Assembly (NCBI GenBank): GCA_018828125.1
Contig: JAHJWB010000017.1
Span: 248,001 to 312,000, forward strand
Length of the DNA: 64,000 nt
Origin: Gammaproteobacteria bacterium
GTDB taxonomy: Bacteria > Pseudomonadota > Gammaproteobacteria > Burkholderiales > Burkholderiaceae_C
Direction: 5' to 3'
The notes below the pieces were generated by a model. The model was not told the DNA's origin. It saw only the letters and a program-made list of their open reading frames with translations, and searched no databases. Of this stretch, positions 42,463 to 53,313 are shown one piece after another. The position numbers were made by a program, and so were the translations under genes. Position 1 is the first letter of the stretch. Every line of letters begins with the position of its first letter.

Positions 42463-43953
42463 ATGACCGATTTGCTGATGAAGAACTCCTCTGACGTGAG
42501 CCCGGCAGTGCGCAAGCGCAGCCTGCTGGCCCCTTTGGCTGCTGCGCTGGTGCTCGCTGGTTGCATGACGCAGCCGCTTGTCCCGGCGCCGCATGCGGGC
42601 GTGCCCGTGCCTACCAGCTTTACCGCAGGTGGCGATGCGCTGTCCGCTGCGCCCTGGACGGTTGCTGCCCCTGCCGAGGCGCAGCCGCGTGGTGAGTGGT
42701 GGCTGGGCTTTCAAGACCCTGTGCTGGCGGACCTGGTAGCGCGTGCGGGCAATGCCAACACCAGCATCCAGCAAGCCGCAGCGCGGCTGGCAGAAGCGCG
42801 CACCCTGCTGCGCTCTGCAGACGCCGCCCGCTCGGTGCAGGTGGGTGCGTCGGCGGGGGTGTCTCGCCAGGGCGGAGCCACCACCACCGGTAGCAGCACG
42901 CCTGCCACGCTGGGCACAGCAGGTCTGAATGCCTCGTACGAACTGGACCTGTTTGGCCGCCTCTCGCAGACCAGCGACGCCGCAAAGCTCGACGCGGATG
43001 CGCGCGAGGCCCTGCTGCAAAGCACGCGCCTGATGGTGCAGGCGGACGTAGCACAAACCTATCTGCAGCTGCGCGCAGTGCAGGCCGAGCAGTTGCTGGT
43101 GCAGGAAAGCCTGGCCGCCTACGAAGGCACGCTGCGCCTCACGCAGCGCCGTCTGCAGGCTGGCGACGTGGCTGAGCTGGACGTGGCTCGCGTACAGACC
43201 GAAGTCGCAGCCACCGAATCTGACGCTCTCGCCCTGCAACGCCAGCAAGCTTTGCTGACCAACGCCCTCGCCGTGCTGGCGGGTGAGGTGGCCAGCGGTT
43301 TTGTAGTGCCTGCTGCCACAAGCGATGCGGCATTGCCCGTGATACCGCCGGGCGTCCCGGGTACCGTGCTGGCCCGCCGCCCCGACGTGTCGGCGGCCCA
43401 GACAGCCGTGCTGGCCGCGCAGGCCCGCGTGGGCGTGGCGCAGAAGGCGTGGTTCCCAGCGGTCACGCTCACAGGCAACGCGGGGCATGCATCCCCTGAG
43501 CTGGGGGATCTGTTCAAGTGGTCGGCCCGCGCCTGGGGTGTGAGTGCGCTGCTGTCGCTGCCGATCTTTGACGGCGGCCAGCGCGATGCGCAAATCGACG
43601 GCGCCAAGGCCCGTTTGGACGCCGCGCTGGCGGACCACCGGGGACAGGTGCTCAACGCGTTTCGTGACGTGGAGGACCAGTTGACCTCCCTGCGTCTGTT
43701 GTCCGGCCAGGCCGAAGCACAAGGACGTGCGGTGACCGCCGCCCGGCGGGCAACACAGTTGTCGGATGTGCGGTATCGCAATGGCTTGGTCAGCCAGCTC
43801 GAACTGCTGGACGCGCGGCGCAGCGAATTGCGCAACCGCAGACAGGAGTTGCAGGTGCGGACGGCGCAGTACGTGGCGACGGTGGGGCTGATTAGGGCGC
43901 TCGGCGGCGGCTGGGGGGATCAGGCTGTGAACCTTGCTGAAGTAGCGCGGTAG
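42463..43953 (+). CDS. NodT-family outer membrane efflux lipoprotein
   Basis: Lipobox LVLAGCMTQ; TolC-type repeats; ATG 42463 preceded by AGGAG. Confidence 0.93.
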   Translation: MTDLLMKNSSDVSPAVRKRSLLAPLAAALVLAGCMTQPLVPAPHAGVPVPTSFTAGGDALSAAPWTVAAPAEAQPRGEWWLGFQDPVLADLVARAGNANTSIQQAAARLAEARTLLRSADAARSVQVGASAGVSRQGGATTTGSSTPATLGTAGLNASYELDLFGRLSQTSDAAKLDADAREALLQSTRLMVQADVAQTYLQLRAVQAEQLLVQESLAAYEGTLRLTQRRLQAGDVAELDVARVQTEVAATESDALALQRQQALLTNALAVLAGEVASGFVVPAATSDAALPVIPPGVPGTVLARRPDVSAAQTAVLAAQARVGVAQKAWFPAVTLTGNAGHASPELGDLFKWSARAWGVSALLSLPIFDGGQRDAQIDGAKARLDAALADHRGQVLNAFRDVEDQLTSLRLLSGQAEAQGRAVTAARRATQLSDVRYRNGLVSQLELLDARRSELRNRRQELQVRTAQYVATVGLIRALGGGWGDQAVNLAEVAR

Positions 43954-44077
43954 GGGCGACTAAGCTGAGGGGTTCTCTGGCCGAACAGTAGGAGCGAGCT
44001 CCATGGATCTGCAAAGCTGGAGTAGGCAGCGCTTGATCCTTTGGCGTCAAAGGTCAGAAAAGCAAAAAAACCGCCCC

Positions 44078-45250
44078 TCACCCCTTCAGCCATCCGCGCA
44101 ACCGCTGTACCCCTTCTTCCAGTCGCCCCACATCCTGGCTGGCAAAACACCACCGCAGCCAGCCCCCGGCTTCGTCTGCGAACGCGCTGCCTGGCGCTAA
44201 CCCCAACCCCGCCTCGCGCACCAGTCGCTTGGCCAATGGCAAACATTCGTCATGGCCATCGATGTGGAAAAACGCATACATGCCCCCGAGCGGCGTGGCC
44301 ACCGACACCCCGGGCACATCCGCCAGGAGCGGCACCAGTGTGTCGCGGCAGGTGCGCAAGTGCGCCACCAAAGCAGGCGTGACTTCGTCCGTGCGCTGCA
44401 GCGCCACCGTGGCGCCGCGCTGCACGAACACGGGCGCGCAGGAGGTGTTGAACTCGATCAGTTTGCCGACCGCAGGCGTCATCGAAGGCGGCAACACCAG
44501 CCAGCCCAGACGCCAGCCGGTCATCAGAAAACTCTTGGAAAAACTGTGTGTGACCACCAGCCGGTCCTCGGGCTCGGCGACGTCCAGAAAACTCGGCGCT
44601 GCGCCGTTGGTGGTGTCGCCTGCGTAATACAGGCGCTCGTACACCTCGTCCGCCAAGATCCAGGTGCCGCTGCGGCGGCAGTGCGCCAGGATGGTGGCTT
44701 GCTCATCACGCGTCAGCGTCCAGCCCGTGGGGTTGTTGGGCGCGTTGACGATCAGGAGGCGCGTGGTGGGCGTGATGGCGGTCAGCAGCGCATCCATGTC
44801 CAGACGCCACGCGCCGGTGGCGTTCGCCTCCAGCGGCACGGTGCGCACCTGCGCGCCTAGAAGGCGCGGCTGCGCCACCAGATTGGGCCACACGGGTGTG
44901 ACCACCACCACCTCGTCTCCCGCGTCCACCAGCGCCTGCACGGCCACCATCAGGCCGTTCACACCACCGGACGTGACTGCGATGCGGTCAAACCATTCAT
45001 CGGTGTGCTGCTGCGGGTGCAGTCCGTGCATGTAGCCTGCAATGGCGTGGCGCAGCTCGGGCAGTCCCAGGTTGTGGGCGTAAAAGGTCTCCCCTTTCTG
45101 CAGCGACGCAATGGCCGCCTCGCGGATGAAATCGGGCGTGACCTCGTCACTCTCGCCAAACCAGAACCTGAGCACATCGCTGCGCCCCATGCCCTCGTTG
45201 GCCACTTCGCGAATGCGCGACTCTTCGAGGTCTTGAACTACTTTTCGCAT
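44078..45250 (-). CDS. PLP-dependent aminotransferase (class I/II)
   Basis: MRKVVQDLEESRIREVANEGMGRSDVLRFWFGESDEVTPDFIREAA...NAPNNPTGWTLTRDE...SFSKSFLMTGWRLGWL. Confidence 0.93.
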   Translation of the reverse strand: MRKVVQDLEESRIREVANEGMGRSDVLRFWFGESDEVTPDFIREAAIASLQKGETFYAHNLGLPELRHAIAGYMHGLHPQQHTDEWFDRIAVTSGGVNGLMVAVQALVDAGDEVVVVTPVWPNLVAQPRLLGAQVRTVPLEANATGAWRLDMDALLTAITPTTRLLIVNAPNNPTGWTLTRDEQATILAHCRRSGTWILADEVYERLYYAGDTTNGAAPSFLDVAEPEDRLVVTHSFSKSFLMTGWRLGWLVLPPSMTPAVGKLIEFNTSCAPVFVQRGATVALQRTDEVTPALVAHLRTCRDTLVPLLADVPGVSVATPLGGMYAFFHIDGHDECLPLAKRLVREAGLGLAPGSAFADEAGGWLRWCFASQDVGRLEEGVQRLRGWLKG

Positions 45251-45500
45251 GCAATCTCCTTGGGGCAACCACAACAACCCCATCATCGCAGCGATTGTCC
45301 ATATTGCTTATGCTGCACGACGCACCAAAGGCGGCGGAGCAGGCCAGGCGAGCAGACGCCGTGGAGCAAGCAGCGCCTGACCACCGGGTTCTTTCCCCGG
45401 TGAGGGAAAGGCACCGCAGGCAACTCCGGAGGCTTCGTCCTTGCAGGCGTATAGTCGTTTTTTTGATTTTTTCACCACATTGGCTGACCAACCAACGCAC

Positions 45501-46937
45501 ATGACTTATCCCAACACCCAGCTCTTCATCGCAGGCCAGTGGCAAGACGCCGCGGACGGCAAATCCATCGCCGTGTTCAACCCGTCCACGGGCAAAGAAA
45601 TCGGCCGCGTGGCCCATGCCAGCAAGCCCGACCTGGACCTGGCCCTTGCTGCCGCCCAAAAGGGCTTTGAAGCCTGGCGCGACATGCCCGCTGCCGAGCG
45701 CGCCAAGACCATGCGCCGTGCCGCTGTCCTGATGCGCGAACGCGCTGAATCCATCGCCGCCATCATGGTGCAAGAGCAGGGCAAGCCCCTGGCCGAGGCC
45801 AAGGTCGAGACCATGGCGTCCGCCGACATCATTGAGTGGTTTGCGGATGAATCGCTGCGTGTGTATGGCCGCATCGTGCCCTCGCGCAACCTCAAGGCGA
45901 CGCAGATGGTGCTGAAGGACCCCGTGGGCCCCGTGGCGGCGTTCACGCCGTGGAACTTCCCTATCAACCAGGTGGTGCGCAAGCTGGCCGCCGCGTTGGC
46001 TGCAGGCTGTTCCATCCTGGTCAAGGCGCCAGAAGAAACCCCTGCCAGCCCCGCCGAGTTGATCCGCGCGTTTGCCGATGCGGGTGTTCCCGCCGGCACC
46101 GTGGGCCTGGTGTATGGCGACCCGGCAGAAATCTCCAACTACCTCATTCCGCACCCCGTGATCCGCAAGGTCACGTTCACGGGTTCCACGCCGGTGGGCA
46201 AGCAGCTGGCCGCGCTGGCTGGCAAACACATGAAGCGCGTGACGATGGAGCTGGGCGGCCATGCGCCGGTGATCGTGGCCGAAGATGCCGACCTGGAGCT
46301 GGCCATCAAGATCGGCAGCGGCGCCAAGTTTCGCAACGCGGGGCAGGTGTGTATCTCGCCCACCCGCTACCTGGTACACGAAAGCATCCGGGCCGAATTC
46401 GTCGCTGCGTTTGCCAAATACGCCCAGGGCCTGAAGGTGGGTGATGGCCTGACTGCCGGCACGCAGATGGGACCCCTGGCCAACCCCCGCCGCATTACCG
46501 CCATGGCCGACCTGATGGCCGATGCGGTGCAGCAGGGCGCCAGTCTGGTGACGGGCGGCGAGCGCATCGGCACGGAAGGTAATTACTTTCAGCCCACCGT
46601 GCTGGACAACGTGCCTCTTTCGGCGCGCATCGTCAACGAAGAACCTTTCGGCCCCGTGGCGGCCATTCGGGGTTTCGAGAAGATCGAGGACGCGATTGCC
46701 GAAGCCAACCGTCTGCCGTTTGGCCTGGCGGGTTATGCCTTCACCTCGTCGCTGAAAAACGCACACCTGCTGGCCCAGCGGCTGGAAGTGGGCATGCTGT
46801 GGATCAACCAGGCGGCTGCGCCTGCGGCCGAGCTGCCGTTTGGTGGCCTGAAGGATTCGGGCTATGGCTCGGAAGGCGGCCCGGAAGCCATCGAGGCGCA
46901 CATGAACACACGCCTGGTGTCGATCATGAATGTGTGA
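45501..46937 (+). CDS. NAD(P)-dependent succinate-semialdehyde dehydrogenase-like aldehyde dehydrogenase
   Basis: [41 protein letters not shown]...[12 protein letters not shown]...[15 protein letters not shown]. Confidence 0.92.
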   Translation: MTYPNTQLFIAGQWQDAADGKSIAVFNPSTGKEIGRVAHASKPDLDLALAAAQKGFEAWRDMPAAERAKTMRRAAVLMRERAESIAAIMVQEQGKPLAEAKVETMASADIIEWFADESLRVYGRIVPSRNLKATQMVLKDPVGPVAAFTPWNFPINQVVRKLAAALAAGCSILVKAPEETPASPAELIRAFADAGVPAGTVGLVYGDPAEISNYLIPHPVIRKVTFTGSTPVGKQLAALAGKHMKRVTMELGGHAPVIVAEDADLELAIKIGSGAKFRNAGQVCISPTRYLVHESIRAEFVAAFAKYAQGLKVGDGLTAGTQMGPLANPRRITAMADLMADAVQQGASLVTGGERIGTEGNYFQPTVLDNVPLSARIVNEEPFGPVAAIRGFEKIEDAIAEANRLPFGLAGYAFTSSLKNAHLLAQRLEVGMLWINQAAAPAAELPFGGLKDSGYGSEGGPEAIEAHMNTRLVSIMNV

Positions 46938-47069
46938 GGAAAAAAGCAGGGGTAGCTGATCGGCCTGTGGATGTCGGCCCTGTTCTTGTTGCGCGCAAGG
47001 GCAGAGCCGGCGCCGGGCATTTGGTGGTTGGGCCCTTGTTTCCTTCGTTTCGCAGGGAAAGCCACCGTG

Positions 47070-47465
47070 ATGGATCCGGTTGAATCCGAAAGCCGCGCCC
47101 GCGCTTTTTTCGACGATTTTGTGGACGCATTTCGCTCGTTCAACGGCGCCGCGATCGCGGAGCGTTACCTCTCTCCCTACCTTGCCTTTCACGCGCCGGG
47201 GGCCGCACAAGTGTTCTTGTCGGCCGCGGAGACTGGGGCGTATTTTCAGGGCGTCGTCGACGAGTACCACGCTCAGGGGGCTCGCTCTTGTCGCTATGCC
47301 GGCTTGTCAGTCACGCCAATGGGCGGTGACTGCATACTCGCCGCCGTGACCTGGGAGTTGGTGGCAGATGACCAGTCCGTGGTCAGCGCGTGGCGGGAGT
47401 CCTACAACCTGTGCTGGGTTGACCGCCGGTTCATGGTGTATGTATCCACCGACCATGCGCCCTGA
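47070..47465 (+). CDS. SnoaL/NTF2-like hypothetical protein
   Basis: ARAFFDDFVDAFRSFNGAAIAERYLSPYLAFHAPG...WRESYNLCWVDRRFMVYVSTDHAP. Confidence 0.65.
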   Translation: MDPVESESRARAFFDDFVDAFRSFNGAAIAERYLSPYLAFHAPGAAQVFLSAAETGAYFQGVVDEYHAQGARSCRYAGLSVTPMGGDCILAAVTWELVADDQSVVSAWRESYNLCWVDRRFMVYVSTDHAP

Positions 47466-47569
47466 ACCGCCGCATGGGTTTGTTTGCGCCCCGAAACGCC
47501 CATCGGACAAGGTGCCTGTGAAAACGTTGGGCTAGATTCTCGTTCTTCGTCTCAACCGTAGATATCAAC

Positions 47570-48013
47570 ATGAAGTGTTTTGCGCGTGCCTGCGTACTTG
47601 GTCTTTCCTGTGTTGGCTTGTTGAGCCACGCAGCTGCGCCTGACCCATTGCTGGCCGGATGCTGGCGGGCAGTCAAGATTGTTCTGTATGTGGAGGACGG
47701 GTCAAAAGCGGAGGACACCTCGGGGCGCTGCGTGCTGGAGTTCAAGGACGATCAGTTCGTCTCGACCTGCAAAACGAGCAGTGGGGTTGCCACAACCTCC
47801 TATCAGTACCAGGTTGTTCGCCCCAATTTCTACACGGTCAAAATGACCGGCAGCACGTTTCGGACGGAACTGATCGGCTCCACGCGCGAGTACGAATACC
47901 GCATTGAAGGGGATCGACTCTTCACCTCGACCGCTCCGCAGCCCAAGGTGCGTGTGCCCGCCACGGCAGCTCCACGGGTAGAAACAGAGGCCACGAAGAC
48001 GCCGTGTCCATAA
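47570..48013 (+). CDS. secreted hypothetical protein
   Basis: Signal peptide MKCFARACVLGLSCVGLLSHAAA. Confidence 0.65.
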   Translation: MKCFARACVLGLSCVGLLSHAAAPDPLLAGCWRAVKIVLYVEDGSKAEDTSGRCVLEFKDDQFVSTCKTSSGVATTSYQYQVVRPNFYTVKMTGSTFRTELIGSTREYEYRIEGDRLFTSTAPQPKVRVPATAAPRVETEATKTPCP

Positions 48014-48077
48014 GGGTGATGGGAAATCAGGGGGCGATGCACGCCGCCCTGGCACGCTTTGCCCGTGCCAATGCCAT

Positions 48078-48416
48078 CTACACCGCCCCATAAAGCCCTA
48101 GATCCCCTTGTACCCCTAACTTCTCCGTGAACGCTTTTGGGTCGAAGCCTTCGTCTGCAAACTTCTTTTGCATCACCGCAGTGGCATGGGCCACCGATGC
48201 CGGGTCTTTCCATTCGACCCAAGTCAGGACGTTGAAGCGGCCGGGCCCCGCCACCTGCTTCAACACGCAGGCGTTTTCACAGCCGGGCAAGGATCGCAGC
48301 GTGTGCTGCAAATGCTTCATCTGCGCTACGAACGCATCCAGTGCGTCGGCAGGCACGGCGAACTTGTCGACTCGGAAACGGGCTGCCTGGTTATCGTCGT
48401 TGCTGACTTGGGTCAT
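48078..48416 (-). CDS. antibiotic biosynthesis monooxygenase (ABM) family protein
   Basis: ARFRVDKFAVPADALDAFVAQMKHLQHTLRSLPGCENACVLKQVAGPGRFNVLTWVEWKD. Confidence 0.8.
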   Translation of the reverse strand: MTQVSNDDNQAARFRVDKFAVPADALDAFVAQMKHLQHTLRSLPGCENACVLKQVAGPGRFNVLTWVEWKDPASVAHATAVMQKKFADEGFDPKAFTEKLGVQGDLGLYGAV

Positions 48417-48548
48417 CTGAAACGCTCCCTCTTCGCAAAAATGGCCACCGAACATTCGGCGAAAGCGGATCGTAGAAGCTCAGGTTAAGTTGAGGTCAAG
48501 CGGGTTTCCGATCCCACGGCACATGCCGTGCGATCTGTACAACCGGCC

Positions 48549-48583
48549 AGAAAAAAACCTCTGCGCAGATTTGCGCAGAGGTT
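48549..48583 (-). terminator. Rho-independent terminator of the TonB-receptor operon
   Basis: On - strand: aacctctgcgca-aatc-tgcgcagaggttttttt; 12-bp perfect stem plus T-run. Confidence 0.85.
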
Positions 48584-48599
48584 GATCGAAAAACTCATA

Positions 48600-48655
48600 T
48601 TTTGATAGCTGCTAGCGCTTATCCAATAAGCGCTAGAGCCTGTTTTGGCTTGAAA
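48600..48655 (+). repeat. palindromic repeat family 1, copy h (near consensus)
   Basis: ttttgatagctgctagcgcttatccaataagcgctagagcctgttttggcttgaa. Confidence 0.92.
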
Positions 48656-48672
48656 ACCTTCAAGCCCGGCGC

Positions 48673-50847
48673 TCAGAACCGATACGTCGAAGTCAACGTG
48701 TACGTCCGCGCCTGCCCATAGAAACAATCGCCCCGTGCCAGGCACTGGGTGATCTGGACCTTGTCTGTCAGGTTGACCACGTTGAACGCCACGCGCCAGT
48801 CGCCTGCGTCGTAGGCCACCATGGCGTCGGCGATGGTGGCGGCGGGGGTGCTGATGGCGGTGGTGCCGCTCCATTGCGACCCGGTGTAGCGCACGCCCGC
48901 GCCCACCGTCCAGCCGCCGCGGCCTTGCGCTGCAAAGCGGTGGCTCAGCCAGGCCGATGCGGTGTGTTTGGGCACGCTGGCCACCGGTTGCCCTTGGTCG
49001 CCGGTGTTGCTGCGGGCTATTTTTGCGTCGGTGAACGCATAGCCCAGGGTGAAGTCCCAGTTGCGTGCCAGGCTGGCCTGCACCTCGGCCTCGAAGCCTT
49101 TGACCTTGACCTCGCCGATCTGCAGGCTGTTGAGCGGGTTGCCGGGGTCTGTGGTCTTGCGGTTCTTTTCACGCAGTTGGTAGACGGCGGCAAAGGCGTT
49201 GATGCCCTGGCCGGGAGGCTGCCACTTCACGCCAGCCTCCCATTGCTCGCCGCGCTGGGGTTTGTAGGCCGTGCCGTAGGCGTCTACACCGCCCAGCGGC
49301 TGGAACGACTCGGAATAGCCCGCATACGGTGCCCAGCCGCCGTCCATCTGGTAGGTGACGCCAGCGCGTTTGGTCCAGGCTTTGTCGTCGACGGCCGCAG
49401 CGGGACGGCCTTCGGTCTCGGTCTTGGCGTTGTCATGGCGCAGGCCCACCGTGGCGGTGAAGCGGTCCCACTTGATCTGGTCCTGCACATAGAAGCCCAG
49501 CTGCTTTTGCACCACGTTGGGCTGGCGCACCAGCTGCGATGCGGTCGGTGGTGTGAAGTTGCCGTACACGGGGTTGTACACGTCGATGGCGGGCGCCGCG
49601 GCGCGCCAGGCCTGCTGGCCGGTGTGGTTGCGCTGCACGTCCAGGCCCGCCAGCAGTGTGTGTTCGGTGCTGCCTGCCTTGAGCTTGCCTTCCAGCTGCG
49701 TGTCGATCAGCAACATGCGGCCGGTGTTGATGTTCCACACCGCATCGCGCGCCACGGTGCGGTTGTCTGCGTTGAACACGGGGCGTGCGGGACGGCCCGC
49801 AGCGGCGTTGGCGGTGAAGCTGGTGTAGATGGTGCGGTAGTCCACCTCGCTCACGGTGCGGCGCAAGTTCTGGCGCACGGTCCAGTCGGCGTTCAGGCGG
49901 TGGCTGAAGAGGTAGCCCCATGAGTTGTTGGTGGTGTCATACGCATCCCAGCCGGGCTCGCTGATGAAAGTGTTGCGCGGGATCTGACCGTACTGGCTGG
50001 CCAACTGCGTGCCTTGCCAGGGGAAGAAGCCGATGAGCGAGCCGCTCTTGTCCTTTTGGTGCAGGGCCTGCAGCGTCAGCGACGTGTCGGCATTGGGCTT
50101 CCATGTCAGCGACGGCATCAGCACCATGCGGTCGTCGCTCACGTGGTCCACCTGCGAGCCGCTGTCGCGTCCCACGGCCACCAGGCGGTAGAGCCACTGG
50201 CCGTCTTTGTCCAGGGCACCGGTCAGGTCGGCCGCAATCTGTTTGCGGCTGTTGTTGCCCAGCTGCACCTGCACCTCGCGTAGCGTTTCGGCCTGCGGGC
50301 GCTTGCTGGTGAGGTTGAGCACACCGCCCACACTGCCCTGGCCATACAGCACCGACGTGGGGCCGCGCAGAAACTCCACCCTCTCCAGCGTGTACGGGTC
50401 GGGGCGGCTGGTGTTGTAGGTGCCGTAGGTGCGCAGCAGCCCGTCCTGGTATTGGCTGACGGTGCCGCCGCGTGCGCTGAAGCTGTCCACGCGGCTGTCG
50501 AAATAGTTCGACACCGCGCCCGCCGTGTACGCCGTCACCTGCCGCAGCGTCTGCACGCCCTGCGTTTCCATCTGGTCGCGCGTGATCACGCTGATGGCCT
50601 GCGGGGTTTCGATGAGAGGGGTATCGGTTTTGGTGGCGCTCAAGGCGCGCTTGGCCACAAAGCCGGTGACCGGAGCGGTGGGGTTCTCTTGCTCGGCGCC
50701 TGCGCTCACGGTGACAGGTGTCAGCGCCTTCTCGGCGGTAGGGACGGGGGTGTTGTCGGTGGTGGTCTGCGCATGCGCTGCGCCGCAAAGGGCGAGCAAT
50801 GCCGCGTGTGCGATGGCAGTGCGGCAAAGGGTGGTGCCGGGGGTCAT
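48673..50847 (-). CDS. TonB-dependent siderophore receptor
   Basis: Plug domain (FVAKRALSATKTDTPLIETPQAISVITRDQME) and C-terminal beta-barrel ending ...RTYTLTSTYRF. Confidence 0.93.
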   Translation of the reverse strand: MTPGTTLCRTAIAHAALLALCGAAHAQTTTDNTPVPTAEKALTPVTVSAGAEQENPTAPVTGFVAKRALSATKTDTPLIETPQAISVITRDQMETQGVQTLRQVTAYTAGAVSNYFDSRVDSFSARGGTVSQYQDGLLRTYGTYNTSRPDPYTLERVEFLRGPTSVLYGQGSVGGVLNLTSKRPQAETLREVQVQLGNNSRKQIAADLTGALDKDGQWLYRLVAVGRDSGSQVDHVSDDRMVLMPSLTWKPNADTSLTLQALHQKDKSGSLIGFFPWQGTQLASQYGQIPRNTFISEPGWDAYDTTNNSWGYLFSHRLNADWTVRQNLRRTVSEVDYRTIYTSFTANAAAGRPARPVFNADNRTVARDAVWNINTGRMLLIDTQLEGKLKAGSTEHTLLAGLDVQRNHTGQQAWRAAAPAIDVYNPVYGNFTPPTASQLVRQPNVVQKQLGFYVQDQIKWDRFTATVGLRHDNAKTETEGRPAAAVDDKAWTKRAGVTYQMDGGWAPYAGYSESFQPLGGVDAYGTAYKPQRGEQWEAGVKWQPPGQGINAFAAVYQLREKNRKTTDPGNPLNSLQIGEVKVKGFEAEVQASLARNWDFTLGYAFTDAKIARSNTGDQGQPVASVPKHTASAWLSHRFAAQGRGGWTVGAGVRYTGSQWSGTTAISTPAATIADAMVAYDAGDWRVAFNVVNLTDKVQITQCLARGDCFYGQARTYTLTSTYRF

Positions 50848-50945
50848 GGTGTTGCCTTTCGAAAATTAAAAATGGGGGAAGGACAAGCGCCGCGCGGGGA
50901 TCCACGGGCTCGATGGCCCGTGTCCCCACACAGCGCGCCCCGACG

Positions 50946-53066
50946 TCAGAAGCTGTAGTCCAGCGATACCTGCACCGACCGCGGCTGGCCGGGGGTGACG
51001 GCGCCAAAGCCTGCCGCGCTGGCCGTGCCGTCCAGGTAGTAGCGCCGGTTGGCAACGTTCTTCAGGTTGACCTGCAGCCGCACACCGCCCGCAAACTGGT
51101 AGCCCGCCGCCAGGTCCACCGTGGTAAAGCCCGGCAGGCGCCACAGGTTGTCGTTGGCGGTGAACTTGTCGCCCTGGTGCACCAGGCCGCCACCCAGCCA
51201 CAGGCCGGGCAACTGGGGCACGCGGTACTGCGTCCACAGCGATGCGGTGCGGCGCGTGGCCAGGCCCACGCGGTTGCCCACGTTGGCGCCCGCCGTGGTG
51301 TCGGCCAGTACCTTGGGGTTCTGGAAGCTGGCCTGGGCTGTCACTATCCAGCCCGGGGTGATACGGCCCTGCAGTTCAAACTCCACGCCCTTGATGCGCT
51401 GGCGCGCGGTCAACACGGAGTAGCCGGGGTGCAGCGGATCGGTGGCGGGAGCGTCGCTCAGTTCCAGGTCAAAGGCAGACACCGTGGTCAAAAGGCGCTG
51501 GTTCAGCCATTCCTCTTTCCAGCCCACTTCCAGTTGTTTGCCTTCCGACGGCGGCGCGGCGCGGTCGCCCCACAGCAGCGTGCCCGAGTTGGCCTGGAAC
51601 GAGCGTGCGTAGCTGGTGTAGACCATGCTGCCCGGGCGCACCTCCCAGCTCAGCGCGGCGCTGGGCTGGGTCTGGCTCAGATCGGTGACGGGGGTGGTGT
51701 AGGCGTCCTTGAAGCGGTCATGGCGCAGGCCCAGCAGCAGGGCGAAGTCGCCCATGGCAAGGCGGTCTTGCAAGAACACGCCGGTGTTGCGGGTATCGGA
51801 CGACACCCGCGATATGCCGGTGGAGGCGACGGGTGCGACGACCCCGGTGACCGGGTTGTAGAGGTCAACGGCGCCAAGCGTGCCGGTGGAGCGTGCGCCA
51901 TAAATGCCCTCGATGGCGCGCCAGTCCACGCCCGCCAACAGCGTGTGCTTGACGGGGCCGGTTTGCAGCTGTGCGCGCAACTCTGCCAGTGCGGTGTCCG
52001 AGGTGTAGTTCTGGCGCGGGGCCATCCAGTAGCCGCGCGGTACGCTGCCGTCGGCGGCTGGACCCATGGGCGACACGATGTTCACGTTCCGAAAAGTCTC
52101 GTTGCGCGACAGGTGCACACGGCCTTCCAGCCCGTCAGAAAAGCGGTGCTGCAGCTCGGTGGAATAAAAGCGCAGGTGGCCGTCGGTGTTCAACCACGGC
52201 TCGCCGTAGAACGTGCCCACGGGCAGCACGTCTGCGCTGCGGGGATTCTTGGGGTCGGGCACGGCCAGGCCCGAGGTGGAGGTGCCGTCGATGCCCTGGT
52301 ATTCGGCCTGCGCGCGCCAGCGGGTGTCGGGGGTGATCTGCCATTCCAGGCTGCCCGCCACGCCTTGCTTGCGCGGGGTGTTGCCATCCACAAAGCTGCC
52401 GCCCCGGCTGGCAGCGCCGTCCAGCCGGTAGCGCAGCGTGCCGTCCGCGTTCAGCGGGCCGGTGAAGTCGAACTCGGCACTGCGCCAACCATGGCTGCCG
52501 GCACCGGCTTTCACGGTCCGCAGGGGCTCGGCCAGGGGGCGTTTGCTCACGTAGTTGACCAGGCCGCCTGGTGCCACCTGCCCGAACTCCAGCGCGGCAG
52601 GGCCCTTGATGACTTCGACACGCTCGATGTTGAACAGCGGCGGGTCCATCAGGTGGACAAACTTGGCGCCGTCGCGCAAGAAGTTGAAGGTGTTGTTGGC
52701 CCACAGCCCGCGGATGGAGAACTGCGAATACGAGCCGTAGTATTCGCTGCGCGTCGCGATTCCGGACGCATTGCGCAGCACGTCGCGCTCGGTGGTGGCC
52801 ATTTGCTGCTCCAGCAGCGCGTTGTCGATCACGCTGACCGAACGCGGGGTTTCCAGCACCGACAGGCCCAGGCGCGAGCTGCTTTGCGCGCGCCGCGCAG
52901 GCGTGGCCGCCGCGCCTGCGGTGGAATCGACCACGTCAACCTGGCGCATCGAGGGTGCGGGGGCTGCCGCGTCGTCGGTGGTGCTGGTCTGCGCCTGGGC
53001 GGCGCCGTAGGCAACAAGTAAAACAGCCTGCGCAATGGCCGTGCGCAGCGGGCGATGGTGGTTCAT
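50946..53066 (-). CDS. TonB-dependent siderophore receptor
   Basis: LSVLETPRSVSVIDNALLEQQMATTERDVLRNASGI...FSIRGL... ends VQVSLDYSF. Confidence 0.93.
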   Translation of the reverse strand: MNHHRPLRTAIAQAVLLVAYGAAQAQTSTTDDAAAPAPSMRQVDVVDSTAGAAATPARRAQSSSRLGLSVLETPRSVSVIDNALLEQQMATTERDVLRNASGIATRSEYYGSYSQFSIRGLWANNTFNFLRDGAKFVHLMDPPLFNIERVEVIKGPAALEFGQVAPGGLVNYVSKRPLAEPLRTVKAGAGSHGWRSAEFDFTGPLNADGTLRYRLDGAASRGGSFVDGNTPRKQGVAGSLEWQITPDTRWRAQAEYQGIDGTSTSGLAVPDPKNPRSADVLPVGTFYGEPWLNTDGHLRFYSTELQHRFSDGLEGRVHLSRNETFRNVNIVSPMGPAADGSVPRGYWMAPRQNYTSDTALAELRAQLQTGPVKHTLLAGVDWRAIEGIYGARSTGTLGAVDLYNPVTGVVAPVASTGISRVSSDTRNTGVFLQDRLAMGDFALLLGLRHDRFKDAYTTPVTDLSQTQPSAALSWEVRPGSMVYTSYARSFQANSGTLLWGDRAAPPSEGKQLEVGWKEEWLNQRLLTTVSAFDLELSDAPATDPLHPGYSVLTARQRIKGVEFELQGRITPGWIVTAQASFQNPKVLADTTAGANVGNRVGLATRRTASLWTQYRVPQLPGLWLGGGLVHQGDKFTANDNLWRLPGFTTVDLAAGYQFAGGVRLQVNLKNVANRRYYLDGTASAAGFGAVTPGQPRSVQVSLDYSF

Positions 53067-53313
53067 GGTGCTATGGTTCTAGTAGCTGTTTGCCTATATT
53101 TGGAAAGCGCTACAGGGGTTTTATGCGCACAAGTCGTGCGCAGGACGGTCCAACACGACCCGAGACACAGGGCGTGTCAGGGGGGTAGGGATGAAGTGGC
53201 GGGCTGGCCCGTCGACCGTCTGACGGGTTGGCTGGCTGGCGAGCTGACCGGATGAAGGGTTGCTGCGGGCCCGATGGAACGGCGGCCTGGGTGGCCGTTT
53301 CCCGTCGACTGGT

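Noticed and set aside
45147-47270. 707-aa minus-strand ORF opposite the aldehyde dehydrogenase
   Set aside because: Shadow ORF typical of GC-rich DNA; the plus-strand product is a clear aldehyde dehydrogenase and the antisense sequence is His/Gly/Arg-rich with no recognisable domain.
50799-53021. 740-aa plus-strand ORF
   Set aside because: Antisense of a convincing TonB-dependent receptor; low-complexity composition, no domain motifs.
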